Positions 23,727 to 35,393 of a DNA stretch of 64,000 bases are shown here, in pieces; positions within the stretch are counted from its first letter, which is position 1; every line of letters starts with the position of its first letter. The stretch covers positions 11,748,175 through 11,812,174 of the forward strand of contig NC_061789.1 in NCBI RefSeq assembly GCF_022458985.1, given 5' to 3'. The notes beneath the pieces were generated by a model. That model saw only the letters and a program-made list of their open reading frames with translations, made no database searches and was not told the origin of the DNA. The position numbers and the translations under genes were made by a program. The DNA comes from Mugil cephalus (taxonomy: Eukaryota > Chordata > Actinopteri > Mugiliformes > Mugilidae).

Positions 23727-24930
23727 TACACTATATTGACATATGTATTCACTCACCCATCCAAATATCTGAATTCAGCTGTTCCAGTCATTTCCACAGG
23801 CCACGGGTGTATAAAATCAAGCGCCTATTCATGCAGACTGGTTCTACAAACATTAGTGAAAGGACGGTTTGTGCTCAGGAGCTCAGTGAAATCCAGCGTA
23901 GTACCATGATTGATAGGGTGCTTCCTGTGCTACAAGTCCAGTCGTGAAATTTCCTCTCTACGAAATATTCCACAGTCAACTGTCAGTGGTTTTATAACAA
24001 CGTAGAAGTGTTTGGGCAACAGCAACTCAGCCATGAATTGTCAAGACACGTAAAATGACAGAGGTCACCAGCCTTCTGCAGACCTCCAAAGTTAATGTGG
24101 CATTCAGATTAGCTCAAGAACAGTGCGTAGAGAGCTTCATGGAATGGGTTTCCATGGCTGAGCAGATTCATTGAAGCCAAACATCACCAAGTGCATCAAA
24201 GCATTGGATGTAGTGGTGTTAAACACACCGCCACTGGACTCTAGAGCAGTGGAGACGCTCTCTTAAGTGACGAAACACCATCCTACATCTGGCAAACTGA
24301 TGGACCAATCTGGGTTTGGCGGTTACCAGGAGAACGGCACTTGTCAGACTGCACTGTTTTATGTATGAAGTTTGACGGAGAGGGGGATATGTTGTGGTTT
24401 TGTTTTTAAGAAGCTGGACTCGGCCCCTTAGTTCCAGTGAAAGTAACTCTGAATGCTTCAGCATCCCAAGAGATTTTGGACAATCCCATGCTCCCAACTT
24501 TATGGGAACAGTTTGGGGATGTTCCATCTCCTTCCTGTTCCATCATGACCGTGAACCAGTGCACAGAGTAAGTTCCATCAAGACATGGATGAGCAAGGTT
24601 GATGTGGAAGAACTTGACTGACCTGCACAGAGTCCTGACCTGAACCCGACAGAACACCATTGAGATGAATTAGAGCGAAGACTGCGAGCCAGAACTTCTT
24701 GGCCAACATCAACGTCTGACCTCACAAATATGCTTCTGGAGGAACGGTCAATAATTCCCATAAGCACACTCCTAAACCTTGTAGAAAGCCTTCCCATGAA
24801 AGATGAAGCTGTTCTAGCTGTAAAGGGTGTGCCGACGTCACATTAAACCCTATGGATTAAGAATGGGATGTCACTTCAGTTCATATGCGTGTAAAGGCAG
24901 GCGAGCGAACACTTTTGGCAACATACTGTA
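23727..24930 (+). mobile_element. Tc1-like transposon, near full span but decayed
   Basis: It begins TACACTATATTGACATATG and ends AAAGTGTT-type sequence in inverse order (ACACTTTTGGCAACATACTGTA), which are inverted terminal repeats. Inside, in order, are the HTH-like 5' region (CAGTCGTGAAATTTCCTCTC, CAACTGTCAGTGGTTTTAT), the region after the first Asp (ACTCTAGAGCAGTGGAGACG, GGTTTGGCGGTTACCAGGAG), and the DDE end (CTGACCTGCACAGAGTCCTGACCTGAACCCGAC). It is about 1.2 kb, with many stops, frameshifts and small deletions, so it is not autonomous. A SINE abuts its right end. Confidence 0.88.
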
Positions 24931-25108
24931 GCTTTGTGGGTGGCAGTAGCTCTGGAGGTAGAACTGTCGCCCAATAAACGAAAGGTCAACTGTATTTTAC
25001 CACCACCAGGGTGTGACTGTGAGAGCAAACGACTAATGCATTCATCTGCATGCTCTGTGAGCATCTCATGAATAAAGCGCTATATAAAACCAATGCATTA
25101 TTATTATA
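24931..25108 (+). mobile_element. tRNA-derived SINE, internally deleted
   Basis: A tRNA-like head (GGCAGTAGCTCTGGAGGTAGAACTG, a degenerate box A; AAAGGTCAACTG, a degenerate box B) is followed by a tail with ACCACCACCAGGGTGTGACTGTGAGAGC, ending in AATAAAGCGCTATATAAAACC and an ATT-rich end. The same tail block occurs in the 38.9-kb copy, so the two belong to one family. The middle is missing here. It sits immediately at the right end of the Tc1 copy. Confidence 0.6.
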
Positions 25109-27740
25109 TAGCATGCTAACATGGATGTTGGTTTCTTTTGGCCCTTAATGTTTCTTTTAAGCTGCAAAAGGAGGCAACGGAACATAAAATCTGTCTAAGT
25201 AGCCTCGATGTCTCATAAAGTCACATTAGAAGCTCATATTAGTTTAATGTAGTAGCAGTTAGCTTAACGTCCAACGAAGTCTACCAGTTTATGGCATCTT
25301 CATTATGAAATTAATCATTTTCTTTCTTTTCTTTCTGCTGTGAATCTACAGGACACAAGTGTAACAAATCTAACAAGGGCATACGATTGTATAACTACAC
25401 AAAACATATTCTTACTTATTTATTTTCGTTTACATACCTGATGAGGTGAGCTAATATTATTTTAAGGGCTCACTTGAGGGAGGTGAAGCATGTGAGTTAC
25501 TGTTTTTGTTTAATCTTCATCGTCAAGTACGTTTCTATGTTGCATGTTTTTTACGTTAGCGCCTTTGTGCTCTGTGGGAGAGGTAATAAAGACACTTGAG
25601 AGCAGTGATATGATCTCCTCCCTCCTTCTCAAAAAATAACATACAGAAGAATTATACCGGTTACACAGGTGTTAGGTGAAGCAAAAAATTCAACAACATT
25701 GACAGTTTACATAGTATTAACTATAGTGTCTTTTTTTCATTTCTTTATTTTTAGCTCCAGCAGCTAACAGAGCCTTCTCCCATGAGTATATATACGTGGA
25801 TTAATTAGAAAACACAAATCAGTTTTTCCTAATATCAAACTAATGTAAGTTAATCAAACGTGTAAAAAGTTGAAGTGCACAGCACAGGCCTTTGTACTGT
25901 TGGTGCAGGCAATGTCAGGAAAAGTGAGAAAAAGGAGTTTCGCCACACTGACAAAACAGAATTGAATAGCTTAGGTCATCAGGTTTGTAATGTAAGCTAA
26001 TACTAACTTCTATCAGTAAGACTAGCTTAAGTGGCAAACTGCAGTTTCTACTGTAGAAACTTAGCTGATTCCAAATGTAGAAACTTGTCAGCAAGGGCTT
26101 AAAATCCAGTTTGACAGTCTTTGTTTGGCAGGTTGTCATTTAGTCTAAATCATGTTACTTCTTTAATAAACTGTCAGCTGATTATTGAAAGAGCTGCTGC
26201 TGTACTCCTCTCCATCTGGTTAATTACGGGTGAGCAGAGCTGGAAACGAGCTGTGACCCGGGTTAAGTTTGCAGAAAGATCGGGTCGATGTTCAAGGCGG
26301 ATCGGAGATGACAGGTGAGCGATTGTCCATCACGGCTGTCATTGTCGAAGCACAGTGAATGAGTTGCAGTGTTGGGCGTAGAAACAGGTCTGTTAACATT
26401 CAACTATGGCAGCAGGGCAGGCAGGCAGGCGGTTTCAGCAGGATTTTATTGAACCCATCTTGTGAAAAGGGAATGTTTGTAGAGTTAATCAGGGCGTGAT
26501 CAGCTGTTAAGCCTCGCTGATGAGTGATGGGACGGTGCGAGCTGGGTGTGTGGTTTCATTCGAGCTGGAATGAGGAGAAGAGGTCATGAATGCTCCGCGC
26601 TCAAAGTTTTCAAACAGGGGATTTATGGAGGAAAAGTAGAGGGGATGCAGAATGTTCTTATTTAACCGAAAATTATTGTAATGTAAATGCACCCTACATA
26701 TTGGGTCAATAATGATGATTGTGTAGATCTAATGCACACAAGCAGATTAGAGTTGACATATGCACAGGCTGCAATCACTGCTGCAGGAGTGTTTCTGTCA
26801 TAAAATGAAAACATCCGCTGGGCTTAGTTATTTCAGAGCTGATAAGCCGTGTTATCTCACTGTTATCTCTGTCTCTGCACATCTCCACAGAATTACAAGA
26901 ATTCAGTCACTTTCCATGTTCACTTCAGTGCAGATAACTTTATCTTATCTGCTTTTTCTGTGTACTAATGCTCATAATCTTTACCCGTGTGTACATTCAG
27001 GACTGACGCCTACTCTATACCCTAATCTCTGCCCCATTACATAAAACACAATTCTGTGAACACACAGCGGCAAGAGGTGAAAAAAGATAAGCCGGCATGG
27101 AAACGGTGTCACTTTGATGTTTTAGATCAGTGTGGAGTTTAGGGCAGCCGTCGCCTTTTAATACAAGTCCGTTCTAAATCCTCAATGAGTTGCACTGACA
27201 CTGGAAACGAGGTTAAAGGAGTGCATGGATTTTTCTCTTGTGCTACAACTCAGTTACTCATTTGCACAACTTTATTAAATCAAATTTACTAATGTCTGAG
27301 GAAGCTTGAACTGAAGCAGCATTCAATCTGATGTTCTGCAGGATGTGTGATTTAAACTACGGTCCTTAACCATCTGCTGCACTTTGTGAAATTTGAAACT
27401 CACTCTCCCATTTCACGGGAGTTTGCTCACATTTACATGAGCTTTCACTTAAGCCCTGAAACTTTAAGACGTTAAATCTGCGTGAGGGGCCATGATGTCT
27501 TAATTAAACTTTACCCTACTGTTCTGACAGCTCTGCTTAGCAATCTTTTTACTAATTATCCTTTAAAGGTCACAAGATTCCTGGGGGTGGCTGAGACTTA
27601 TTTGTTGCCATTGATCGATAGAGCCCGTTATTGTTTTCCTTGACCATCCCTGACACGCCTCATGTAGCCTGCCCTGCTGCGCTCATACTTGGCCCCCAGC
27701 CTTGCCTGCCGTGTCGGTATGTGTTGAGTGACTAACTGCT
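25109..27740. other. K4-K5 intergenic, second part
   Basis: No supportable gene. A short CAGG repeat (GGGCAGGCAGGCAGGC) lies near 26415-26430. The last 200 bp are GC-richer with GCCCCCAGCC at about 27693 and lead into the K5 promoter. Confidence 0.5.
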
Positions 27741-27748
27741 CCCTGAGC

Positions 27749-27756
27749 TTTAAATA
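27749..27756 (+). promoter_or_regulatory. TATA-like box of K5
   Basis: TTTAAATA lies 73 bp before the K5 ATG, the spacing used by K3. Confidence 0.6.
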
Positions 27757-27829
27757 GGAGGAGGGACACGCTGCTCTTCACTCTCCTCTCTGTGTCGTCT
27801 CCAGCCACAGCAGAACCACAGCATCTATC

Positions 27830-30235
27830 ATGGCCAAAATCATCTCTACATCCCACTCCATCAGGACCTCCAGGGGGGCCTCCAGCAACTCCATGGCCGG
27901 CCTCTGCGGCGGTCCTCGGGTGTCAATGAGGCCTGGCAGCGTGTATGGTGGGGCCGGAGGCTGTGGCGTACGCATCTCCTCCTCATCCTCCATGGGAGGA
28001 GGCCTTGGCGCCTGCTTCGGTGGTGGCTACTCGTCCTTCGGCAACGTCAGCGTGTGTGGCGTGGAAGACAGCATCATCGGCAACGAGAAGTTCACCCTGC
28101 AGAATCTGAACGACCGTTTGGCCTCATACCTGGCCAAGGTGCGCGCTCTGGAGCAGGCCAACGCCGAGCTGGAGCTGAAGATCAAGCAGTTCTTGGAGAG
28201 CAAGGTCGGCCCTGCAGCCAGGGACTCCAGCGCCTTCTTCGCCACCATCGCAGAAATCACCGCCAAGGTAAAACCCTAATCCTCATTCGGCAGGTGTAGG
28301 CAAAAATATATAAACCACAGTTATAGTTTAAAGCAACACAAGAAGATTTTGCACATCAAACCCAAAGAGATCCCTCTGCTAATCTGTTTTTATGTTAATT
28401 CTAATATGACGTTTGAGTTTATTCTCTTCTTTATAAAGTTTGTTACAACTTAGCAGCGTTGAAGGAAGTTTGAAGTACCAAACAGTGATGGTCGAATTAA
28501 CTTCCTTTCTGCAGATTCAAGAAGCCATCAAAGTCAACGGAGCCGTCCACCTGAGCATCGACAATGCTCAGCTGGCTGCTGAAGACTTCAAGACAAAGTG
28601 AGAACCAGTAACTATAGAGGCAGAAATATTCCTTTATAAACCACCACCAACCAAAGATAATTAGACTGTTGATAATTAGACTGTTGTCGGAGAAACCACA
28701 AGAACATAGATTCAGGCGATAAGAAACATGAGTGACAGTTGAGTGACTAATGTAAGTGTAGTTCTGAGGTTAGATTGAACGTAGAGATTAACGGTCGTGT
28801 CTGATCGTGCAGCTCAAGGTTCCACTGCCTTAAAAATCTGAGACGGTGCTTTGGCTCTGACTCGGTTGCAGAATCATGTATATAATGTGTCACTGATTTT
28901 AGGGGCAGACAGAACTAATCATTAGTTTAATTTCTGATGATTCTCTCGTGCTCCTTTTATTGTCTTTATTCATGCGACGGTTGATATTTATGGTCTCACC
29001 TGTCACCTTCCGTCCGCAGGTACGAGAATGAGCTGTGCATGCGTCAGTCAGTTGAGGCCGACATTGCCGGGCTCAGGAGAGTCCTGGACGACCTCACTCT
29101 GGCCAGGACCGACCTGGAGATGCAGATCGAGGGCCTGAAGGAGGAACTGATCTTCCTCAAGAAGAACCACGAAGAGGTCAGCTGAGCAAACCAGCAAATA
29201 ACCTGTGGAGTTTCTACAAAAAAACAGTGTTTTCTCTAGAAAACTAATCGATTTGTCCATTGCAGGAGCTAGCGGCCATGCGAGCACAGATGACCGGCCA
29301 GGTTCACGTGGAGGTGGACGCCGCACCAGCAGAAGACCTCAACAAAATCATGGCTGAAATCAGGGAGCACTATGAATCCGTCACCGCCAAGAACCAGAGA
29401 GAACTGGAGGCCTGGTTCCAGGCAAAGGTGCCATAATGACATCACTTCCTGCTGACTTCACCTTCACGTTGTAGCTTTGCGTGGACTAAAGTGTGTGTTT
29501 CCTGTTGCAGACAGAGGCGCTGAACAAGGAGGTTATCACTCAGACCACCACGCTGCAGACATCCAGGACAGAGGTCACAGAAGTCAAACGCAATCTGCAG
29601 TCTCTGGAGATCGAGCTGCAGTCCGTGTTGAGCATGGTGAGCATCACATGAGCTTTCGGTTCATCTGCTCTAAATTCTCTGACCTGAGTGGACCATGCTG
29701 GCAGACTTTGTGTTTTGCTTTGCTTTGCTAATTTAATTTTACTGTGCAGAAAGCGTCTCTGGAGGCAACCCTCGCTGAAACAAAAAACCGCTACTCTGCA
29801 AGGTTGTGTGGATTCCAGGCGCAGGTAAGACTATGAGTGAGCCGATATGACACAGATGCCAAGCAATGAGAGCATGGAGCTTAGTTTCACCTGTGAACGT
29901 GTCTCGGCCTGCAGGTGACGTGTCTGGAGGAACAGTTGGTGCAGCTGAGGGCCGACCTGGAGCGCCAGGGACACGAGTACAGCATGCTCCTGGACATCAA
30001 GACCAGGCTGGAGCTGGAGATCGCAGAGTACAGAAGGCTTCTGGACGCAGAGGGCGCCACCAGGTAAGGCTGAAACAGATTTAGTCGATGCTCCTGAAGC
30101 TACAAGGAGACGTGGAGACTCAGCTGTTCTGTCTTCTGAATGGTCCGCAGTGTCACCGGTTCCGCCTCAGGCAAGAGGGTCGTAACAGTGGTGGAAGAGG
30201 TTAACGGGAGGACGGTCTCCACCACCTCCGCTTGA
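27830..30235 (+). CDS. Type I keratin K5 (8 exons, 424 aa)
   Basis: Type I keratin with coding exons 27830-28267, 28515-28597, 29020-29176, 29266-29427, 29511-29636, 29750-29824, 29915-30063 and 30151-30235. The canonical 224-bp exon 6 is split into 75 + 149 bp by a 90-bp phase-0 intron that K1-K4 lack and K6 shares. The head (about 1-87) carries [14 protein letters not shown] and four Cys, unusual for this cluster. The rod opens [20 protein letters not shown] and ends [17 protein letters not shown]. The tail (397-424) is short: [19 protein letters not shown]. The [11 protein letters not shown] stretch before the rod is shared with K6, supporting a common origin of K5 and K6. No lesion is seen. 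Confidence 0.95.
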
Positions 30236-30329
30236 TCCTCTTCGGTATTGGCCCCGCTGAGGAGCTGCAGACGACGACAGCCAATCAGAATCACTGTGTC
30301 TTCTTCCCCGTCAGAGAATCTGTCGTGAC

Positions 30330-30335
30330 AATAAA
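30330..30335 (+). promoter_or_regulatory. Poly(A) signal of K5
   Basis: AATAAA lies 94 bp after the stop, with GTGTGTCTGTCTT downstream. Confidence 0.8.
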
Positions 30336-31010
30336 ATGAGAGTCCACATCAGTACCAAGTGTGTCTGTCTTCATTTACTGAGGTTCAACTAATCAGTCAG
30401 TGGTTCCCAGTCAGTCATTAGATATTGATCCACAGAAAACTAGAGGCTACAGCTGAGTCTTAATGAAGACAGAGAGAAAAGAGAGTTGATATAATGAATG
30501 ATACTCAGTAAAACTGAATTGAACTGAAGCTGAAACAGTGACCAGTTCAAACTCAACCAAACTCTACAATAAACACTGACACTGAATAAATGAAACGTTC
30601 TATCTGAGGTGTAACTCCAACCACGCTGCCGTGACCAGTGTCTGACTTTCAGCTGGTTTCATTGACAGTGCTGCCCTCTGCTGCTCATCAGTGACTTCGA
30701 CACCTCCAGAGCTTTAATTTCCTTCCAGACTCAATCTGTGATTTATTGGGTTTGGAGCTTGTTGGCTCACTCAAACAATTCAAACTGCTTTTACACTGAT
30801 CAGCCACAACATTAGAACCACTTACCAATCTTTCCTGCTTCTAACACATAAACTTTGAGGACAAAATGATCATTTGCTCCCTAATATTCTCATTTGACAA
30901 AGCATAAAGAACACAAGTGAAAACTGATGTATTCAAATAGAATAGTCACGCATGAAATCCTCCTTCATGACTGTTATAATGCTCAGTTTATGTTGAAACA
31001 ACATAAACAA
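30336..31010. other. K5 downstream spacer
   Basis: No gene is seen. At 30794-30822 the sequence ACACTGATCAGCCACAAC followed by ATTAGAACCACTTACC matches a widely dispersed fish repeat end, but its partner end is not found. Confidence 0.4.
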
Positions 31011-32480
31011 CACAAACCATTTCTAAAGCTTTGGGACTCACAGTGAGAGCCTTTATCAACAAATGGCGATAACATGCAACAGTGGTGAACCTTGAGTGGC
31101 TGACCAACCAAAATTACCCCAAGAGTGCGGCAACGACTCATCCAAGAGGTCACAAAAGACCCCACAACAACATCCAAAGAACTGCAGGTCTCACTTGTCT
31201 CAGTTAAGATCAGTGTTCATGACTCCACCATAAAAAAAGACAAAGGACAAAAATGGCCTGCACGGAATACTTCCAAGACAAAAATACTTTGTGGACTGAT
31301 GAGACAAAAGCTAAACTTTTTGGAAAATGTGTGTCCCATTACATCTGGCGTAAAAGTAACACTGTTTTTCAGAAAAAGAACATCATAGCAACAGTAAAAT
31401 ATGTTGGTGGTAGTGTGATGGTCTGGGGCTGGTTTGCTGCTTCAAGACCTGGAAGACTTGCTGTGATAAATGGAACCATGAATTCTGCTTCTACCAAAAT
31501 ATCCTGAAGGAGAATGTCCAGCCATCTGTTCATGATCTCAAGCTGCAGTGAACTTGGGTTTTGCAACAGAGTAAAAATAAAAAACACATCAGCAAGTCTG
31601 ACCACCTTGGAATGGATGAAGGAAAAACAAAATGACGATTTCGGAGTGGCCTAGTCAAAGTCCTGACCTGAATGCTATTGAGATGGTTCATGGGAAACCC
31701 ATTTATTTGTGAATGTTTTGAGTTTCCTGTTTTAATTTGTCAAGTTCCTTGGTTTCCTGTCTGTTGTCCCTCCTTGTGTTTTCCTTTGATTGCTTATTGG
31801 TTGAAATGTTTCTCTTTTTGTGCTCCACCTTCATTAGTTTCACCTGTGTATCGCCATCCCTCTTCCCCTGCGTGTATATATAGCCCTGCCTTTTCCCTTG
31901 TTCTCTCTTACATCGTTTTAGTTGGTCCCTATCATCCTGTCTCTGTGTTCCTGTCCTATGTTCCTGTCCTATGTTCCTGTGTGGCACACCAGATTTTCTT
32001 TGATTTTTGGATTATCCTGCCTTCCACAGCGCCTTTTGTGTTGTTATATACTTCTTCTGTTAAATGTATTAAATACTTTTATTTGGAACCCCGGCCTTAT
32101 CACCATTTTTTCGTCCTGCGTTTGGGTCCACATGTCCCTCATCCCATGACAAAACTTTCCAATGCGGCTGAATTACACCAATTCTGCAAAGATGAGTAGG
32201 TCAAAACTCCTTCACGGTGCTGTAAAAGACTCACTGAAAGTTTTTACCAAACCATTGATTGCATTTGTTGCTGCTATGGTTGGCCCAACCAGTTATTAGG
32301 TTTATGGAGCAATCACTTTTTCACAGAGGGCCATGTAGGTTTGGATTATGTTTTTTTCTTAATAATAAAACCTTCATTTAAAAACTGCATTTTGAATTGA
32401 CTTGTGTTATCTTTCACTAATATTTAAATTTGTTTGGTGATATGAAACATTCAGGTGTGACAAACGTGCAAAACTGTATT
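31011..32480 (+). mobile_element. Second Tc1-like remnant, interrupted by another repeat
   Basis: Transposase-derived sequence runs from a helix-turn-helix region (about 31020-31240), through an F-G-K-C-V-S-H-Y-I-W-R-K-S-N stretch and the G-G-S-V-M-V-W-G-W-F-A-A-S motif (about 31405-31440), to S-Q-S-P-D-L-N-A-I-E near 31655-31682. The 3' part resumes at about 32150 (AATGCGGCTGAATTACACC, then GTTGCTGCTATGGTTGGCCC) and ends in noncoding tail sequence near 32480. The 5' terminal repeat is missing and many lesions break the frame. This is a different Tc1 family from the 23.7-kb copy. Confidence 0.85.
31698..32150. mobile_element. Repeat nested inside the Tc1 remnant
   Basis: About 450 bp of pyrimidine-rich sequence separates two parts of one Tc1 copy, which proves a later insertion. 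It contains a TGTTCCTGTCCTATGTTCC direct repeat and ends GGGTCCACATGTCCCTCATCCCATGAC. No coding capacity is visible. It could be a short non-autonomous element or a lone terminal repeat; the class is not resolved. Confidence 0.55.
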
Positions 32481-34210
32481 GAGTTAAACTCTAAGGTGTT
32501 TGTTACTTGGCCTAGCTCACTGTCATGGGGTGTCAAAATAGAAAATATGATACATCTGACACTTTTATAGGAAGAGGGACTGGCACTGAAACTGAAAGTT
32601 TCTGTGGCAATAAGTACACACTCCTCAACTTTAATTTATTACTTGGCGCCAGAGTGTCTCACAAAATGTACCCAAAAACATATCGTCTCTCTTAAATGTT
32701 CCTTCCGAGATTTATACCTACAACCACTGTCTTAAAGATGTAAATTATTAAAAGAAATTCAGGCTCCGTCTAATTTTACAGCTGCTCCAACAAAGAACGC
32801 GTAGAACTCAAACTGACGCTATAAACAAGTTTTCACAAACATTTTATGAACAAACATTCAAATCAACACACGTCAACATCCAATAAAGTCTGCTGCTCTG
32901 GAAGAACTTAAAGTGATTGATAAGGCTGCTGATCATTAAGCGAGTGGTTTCTGCAGTAACTGGCTGAGTCAGGCTGAAATGCTGAACTCACATCTATAGT
33001 ATTTCTTCTTCATCAGTCAAACGTGCACACACACACGCAAGCCTCGGGCAGCTGTCAAAGCTGCCGCTGTTATATAAGACTGCTGTTGAGTTACAGACTG
33101 TAAATTTTATGATCTGATACAACGCCGATGGCTGATTCTCATCTGACAGCGTAGAGAGGAAAGAATGCAGCAGCTACACTCAGTACAGACTTCAACAGCT
33201 CTTTAATAGCAGCATATTTAGCAGTGTGTAGTTTAAAAGACACTGACTAGTGCTCTACTAATAAAAATGCATCGTGCATCAGCAAGAAAAGAATCTTGCC
33301 AGAAGGACTTTCCAATCAGATTCAGAGGTGTAGTGTAAACCATTGGTAATCTGATCAATAGGTTGTTTCTCTCTCATTGGAATAAATCCACTTTTTCTGC
33401 ACGTTTGCCCGAGGTGGAGTTAACATCAGGTTTAAGTTCCCACGAAGGTCAGAAACACAAATAATGACAAAAATGTGAATCTACACGGAAGGCGACGCTG
33501 GAAATGTGGCTCCACCTTGGTCTTCTCCTTCTATTGAATGAATTTAGTGTTGTCTGTAAAGCTTTTTTTTTTGCATGTAAATATAATATGTATGTTAACA
33601 GATATTTTATTTATTTATTTGAACGATTCGTTTCAACAACGATTCAATTCGAGGACGATTTTGGTTCATTTAGAACGATACGATCCGAATCGATTCAATA
33701 ACTTTTTTTTAAATTAAATTAACTTAGGAGTGGCGGGCCGCAATTCTTATAATAATAGCCGCAGCTCCTTCAAATTTCTTTTCTTTCTTTCTTTTCTTTT
33801 TTTTTAATTGACGCAAATACACCACAGCTGCATCTATCCACCTTCATTCACTTTCAGTCACGCACTGCGTTGAGTACTCGCGACTACTAAGGTAAACAAC
33901 AGATAACTATCATGCTCAGTATCTACTCTTTGCGGTTCTTAATCTACCCGTTACCGTCACTTTGTAAACGTTCTCAAGTGTCTCGTTCCGCTAGACGGCG
34001 CTCGGTTTGCGAATAAAGAACGAGGTTATTATGGCCCAGAAGTTTAACACCACAGGTCTGTTTCTGTTTATTATCTCCTCTTTTGAGCGCTGACATTCTC
34101 ACTACACGCTGGTCTGTTGACAATATCACATGATGGTAGTGACTGACGCTGCACGGTAAATTATCCGACGTTTCATTGAGTTGTTTCTTTTTGTTCAGGT
34201 CACTGTGTGT
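32481..34210. other. Gene-free spacer
   Basis: No gene is seen. A stretch at about 33615-33720 with repeated ACGATTC/GAATCGATTC words looks like one end of a non-autonomous DNA transposon. A T-rich CTTT run lies at about 33778-33806. Confidence 0.45.
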
Positions 34211-34860
34211 CACTCAGTGCATTTACATGCACGTGAAAAAAAAAAGAAAAAAAGGAATTATTGCCCTAATCGGACAGGAGAACCTAAGTGCATGTAAACA
34301 CGTTACTCTGATTAAAATCGGAGTTCTCATTATACGATTGAGACACCCAGAAAATGCGATTGGAATTCGATTTTCTCCATGCATACGGATTTTTTCCATG
34401 TATACGGTAACTGCAGTTTTCAATTGGATTGAAAACTGAATCGTTTGCGCATGCTCCACAACCACTAGGCTGGTGTGTGACCCCGGAACAAAAACATCCA
34501 AGACAGCCGGTTGCAGCAGAAGAAGAAGGTGAACAGAGCCGCTTGAAGAACCGCCTTAGGGATATCGCGCATCTTATCTGCACCAGAAGTAGCGCGAACA
34601 TTACATACGAGATTAAAAAAAAATGTACTATTATTCCTTTGGTTGCTGTTTGAAATGTTGGTCTACCGCAAGAATGAGATTTGTTTATTTTATGACGTGA
34701 TAGGTCAACCGGAAAGCCAGCCGTAACGTGGTATTAACCTGCTGAAAAGACACATATCGCCACCTAGTGGGGAGGAGGAGGAGGACATGTTCCCAGCAGT
34801 TATTCGATTTTCTTCCGCTGCATGTAAACTGGGACAAGGACTGTAGTCAGAAAGTCGAAT
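34211..34860. mobile_element. Probable non-autonomous DNA transposon
   Basis: The left side shows CAGTGCATTTACATGCACG and the right side TGCATGTAAACTGGGAC, an inverted pair about 600 bp apart. Inside, AAGTGCATGTAAACACG and GATTAAAATCGGAGTT repeat the theme. This is typical of short terminal-repeat elements dispersed in fish. No transposase frame is present. Boundaries are approximate. Confidence 0.5.
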
Positions 34861-35174
34861 TTTGAGCATAGCTTGGTTAAGCTCTGCGGTGTCTCCTCTG
34901 GGTTTCTTCAGTCAACCAGAACAGACAATCAGTTGGTCAAAACAACCTTCATGTTTCAGTTTTGAGGTCACAGCTTCCGAGTCGTCTGCACACATAGGAA
35001 CTTATTAATACTAATTTATTATTGAATGGTAATGGACGAGCTTCAGTCTGTAATCTGCAGCCTCACCAGTAGATACCTCTGAAACCTCCAGTTGACACTA
35101 TAGCTGAATTTCCATACACTCCCTATCCAAAAAAGCGTTGAATAAGGTCAGCTGGACTTGTAGAATTTCTTGAA

Positions 35175-35208
35175 GACGTTTCGCCACTCATCCGAGTGGC
35201 TTCTTCAG
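35175..35208 (-). ncRNA. Hammerhead-like ribozyme motif of the Penelope element
   Basis: On the - strand the order is CTGAAGA, one A, a perfect 7-bp hairpin GCCACTC-GGAT-GAGTGGC, then GAAACGTC. This matches the hammerhead order CUGANGA, stem II, GAAA, short stem III and cleavage C. ACGT can form only a minimal stem III, as described for Penelope-type hammerheads, which are thought to act as dimers. The extra A before stem II is a departure from the canonical core. Activity is inference. Confidence 0.6.
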
Positions 35209-35393
35209 TTCTGATAAACCAGTGGGAAATTGAGGTTTAAATAGGAAAAACTCTGTGGGTAACACCCACCAGGAACTTGCTTGACCAGAAACTGGGGTCA
35301 CTAATTACCATAATGACTGATACTTACCTGTCCTTAAATGGGGGGAACTGTGTGCCTAGGCTAACTTATCCTATGAATAGAGCTCTAACGAGG

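Noticed and set aside
31672-32199. 175-codon ORF with Pro/Cys/Ser-rich composition
   Set aside because: It lies within the repeat nested in the Tc1 remnant and runs across both repeat borders, so it is fortuitous.
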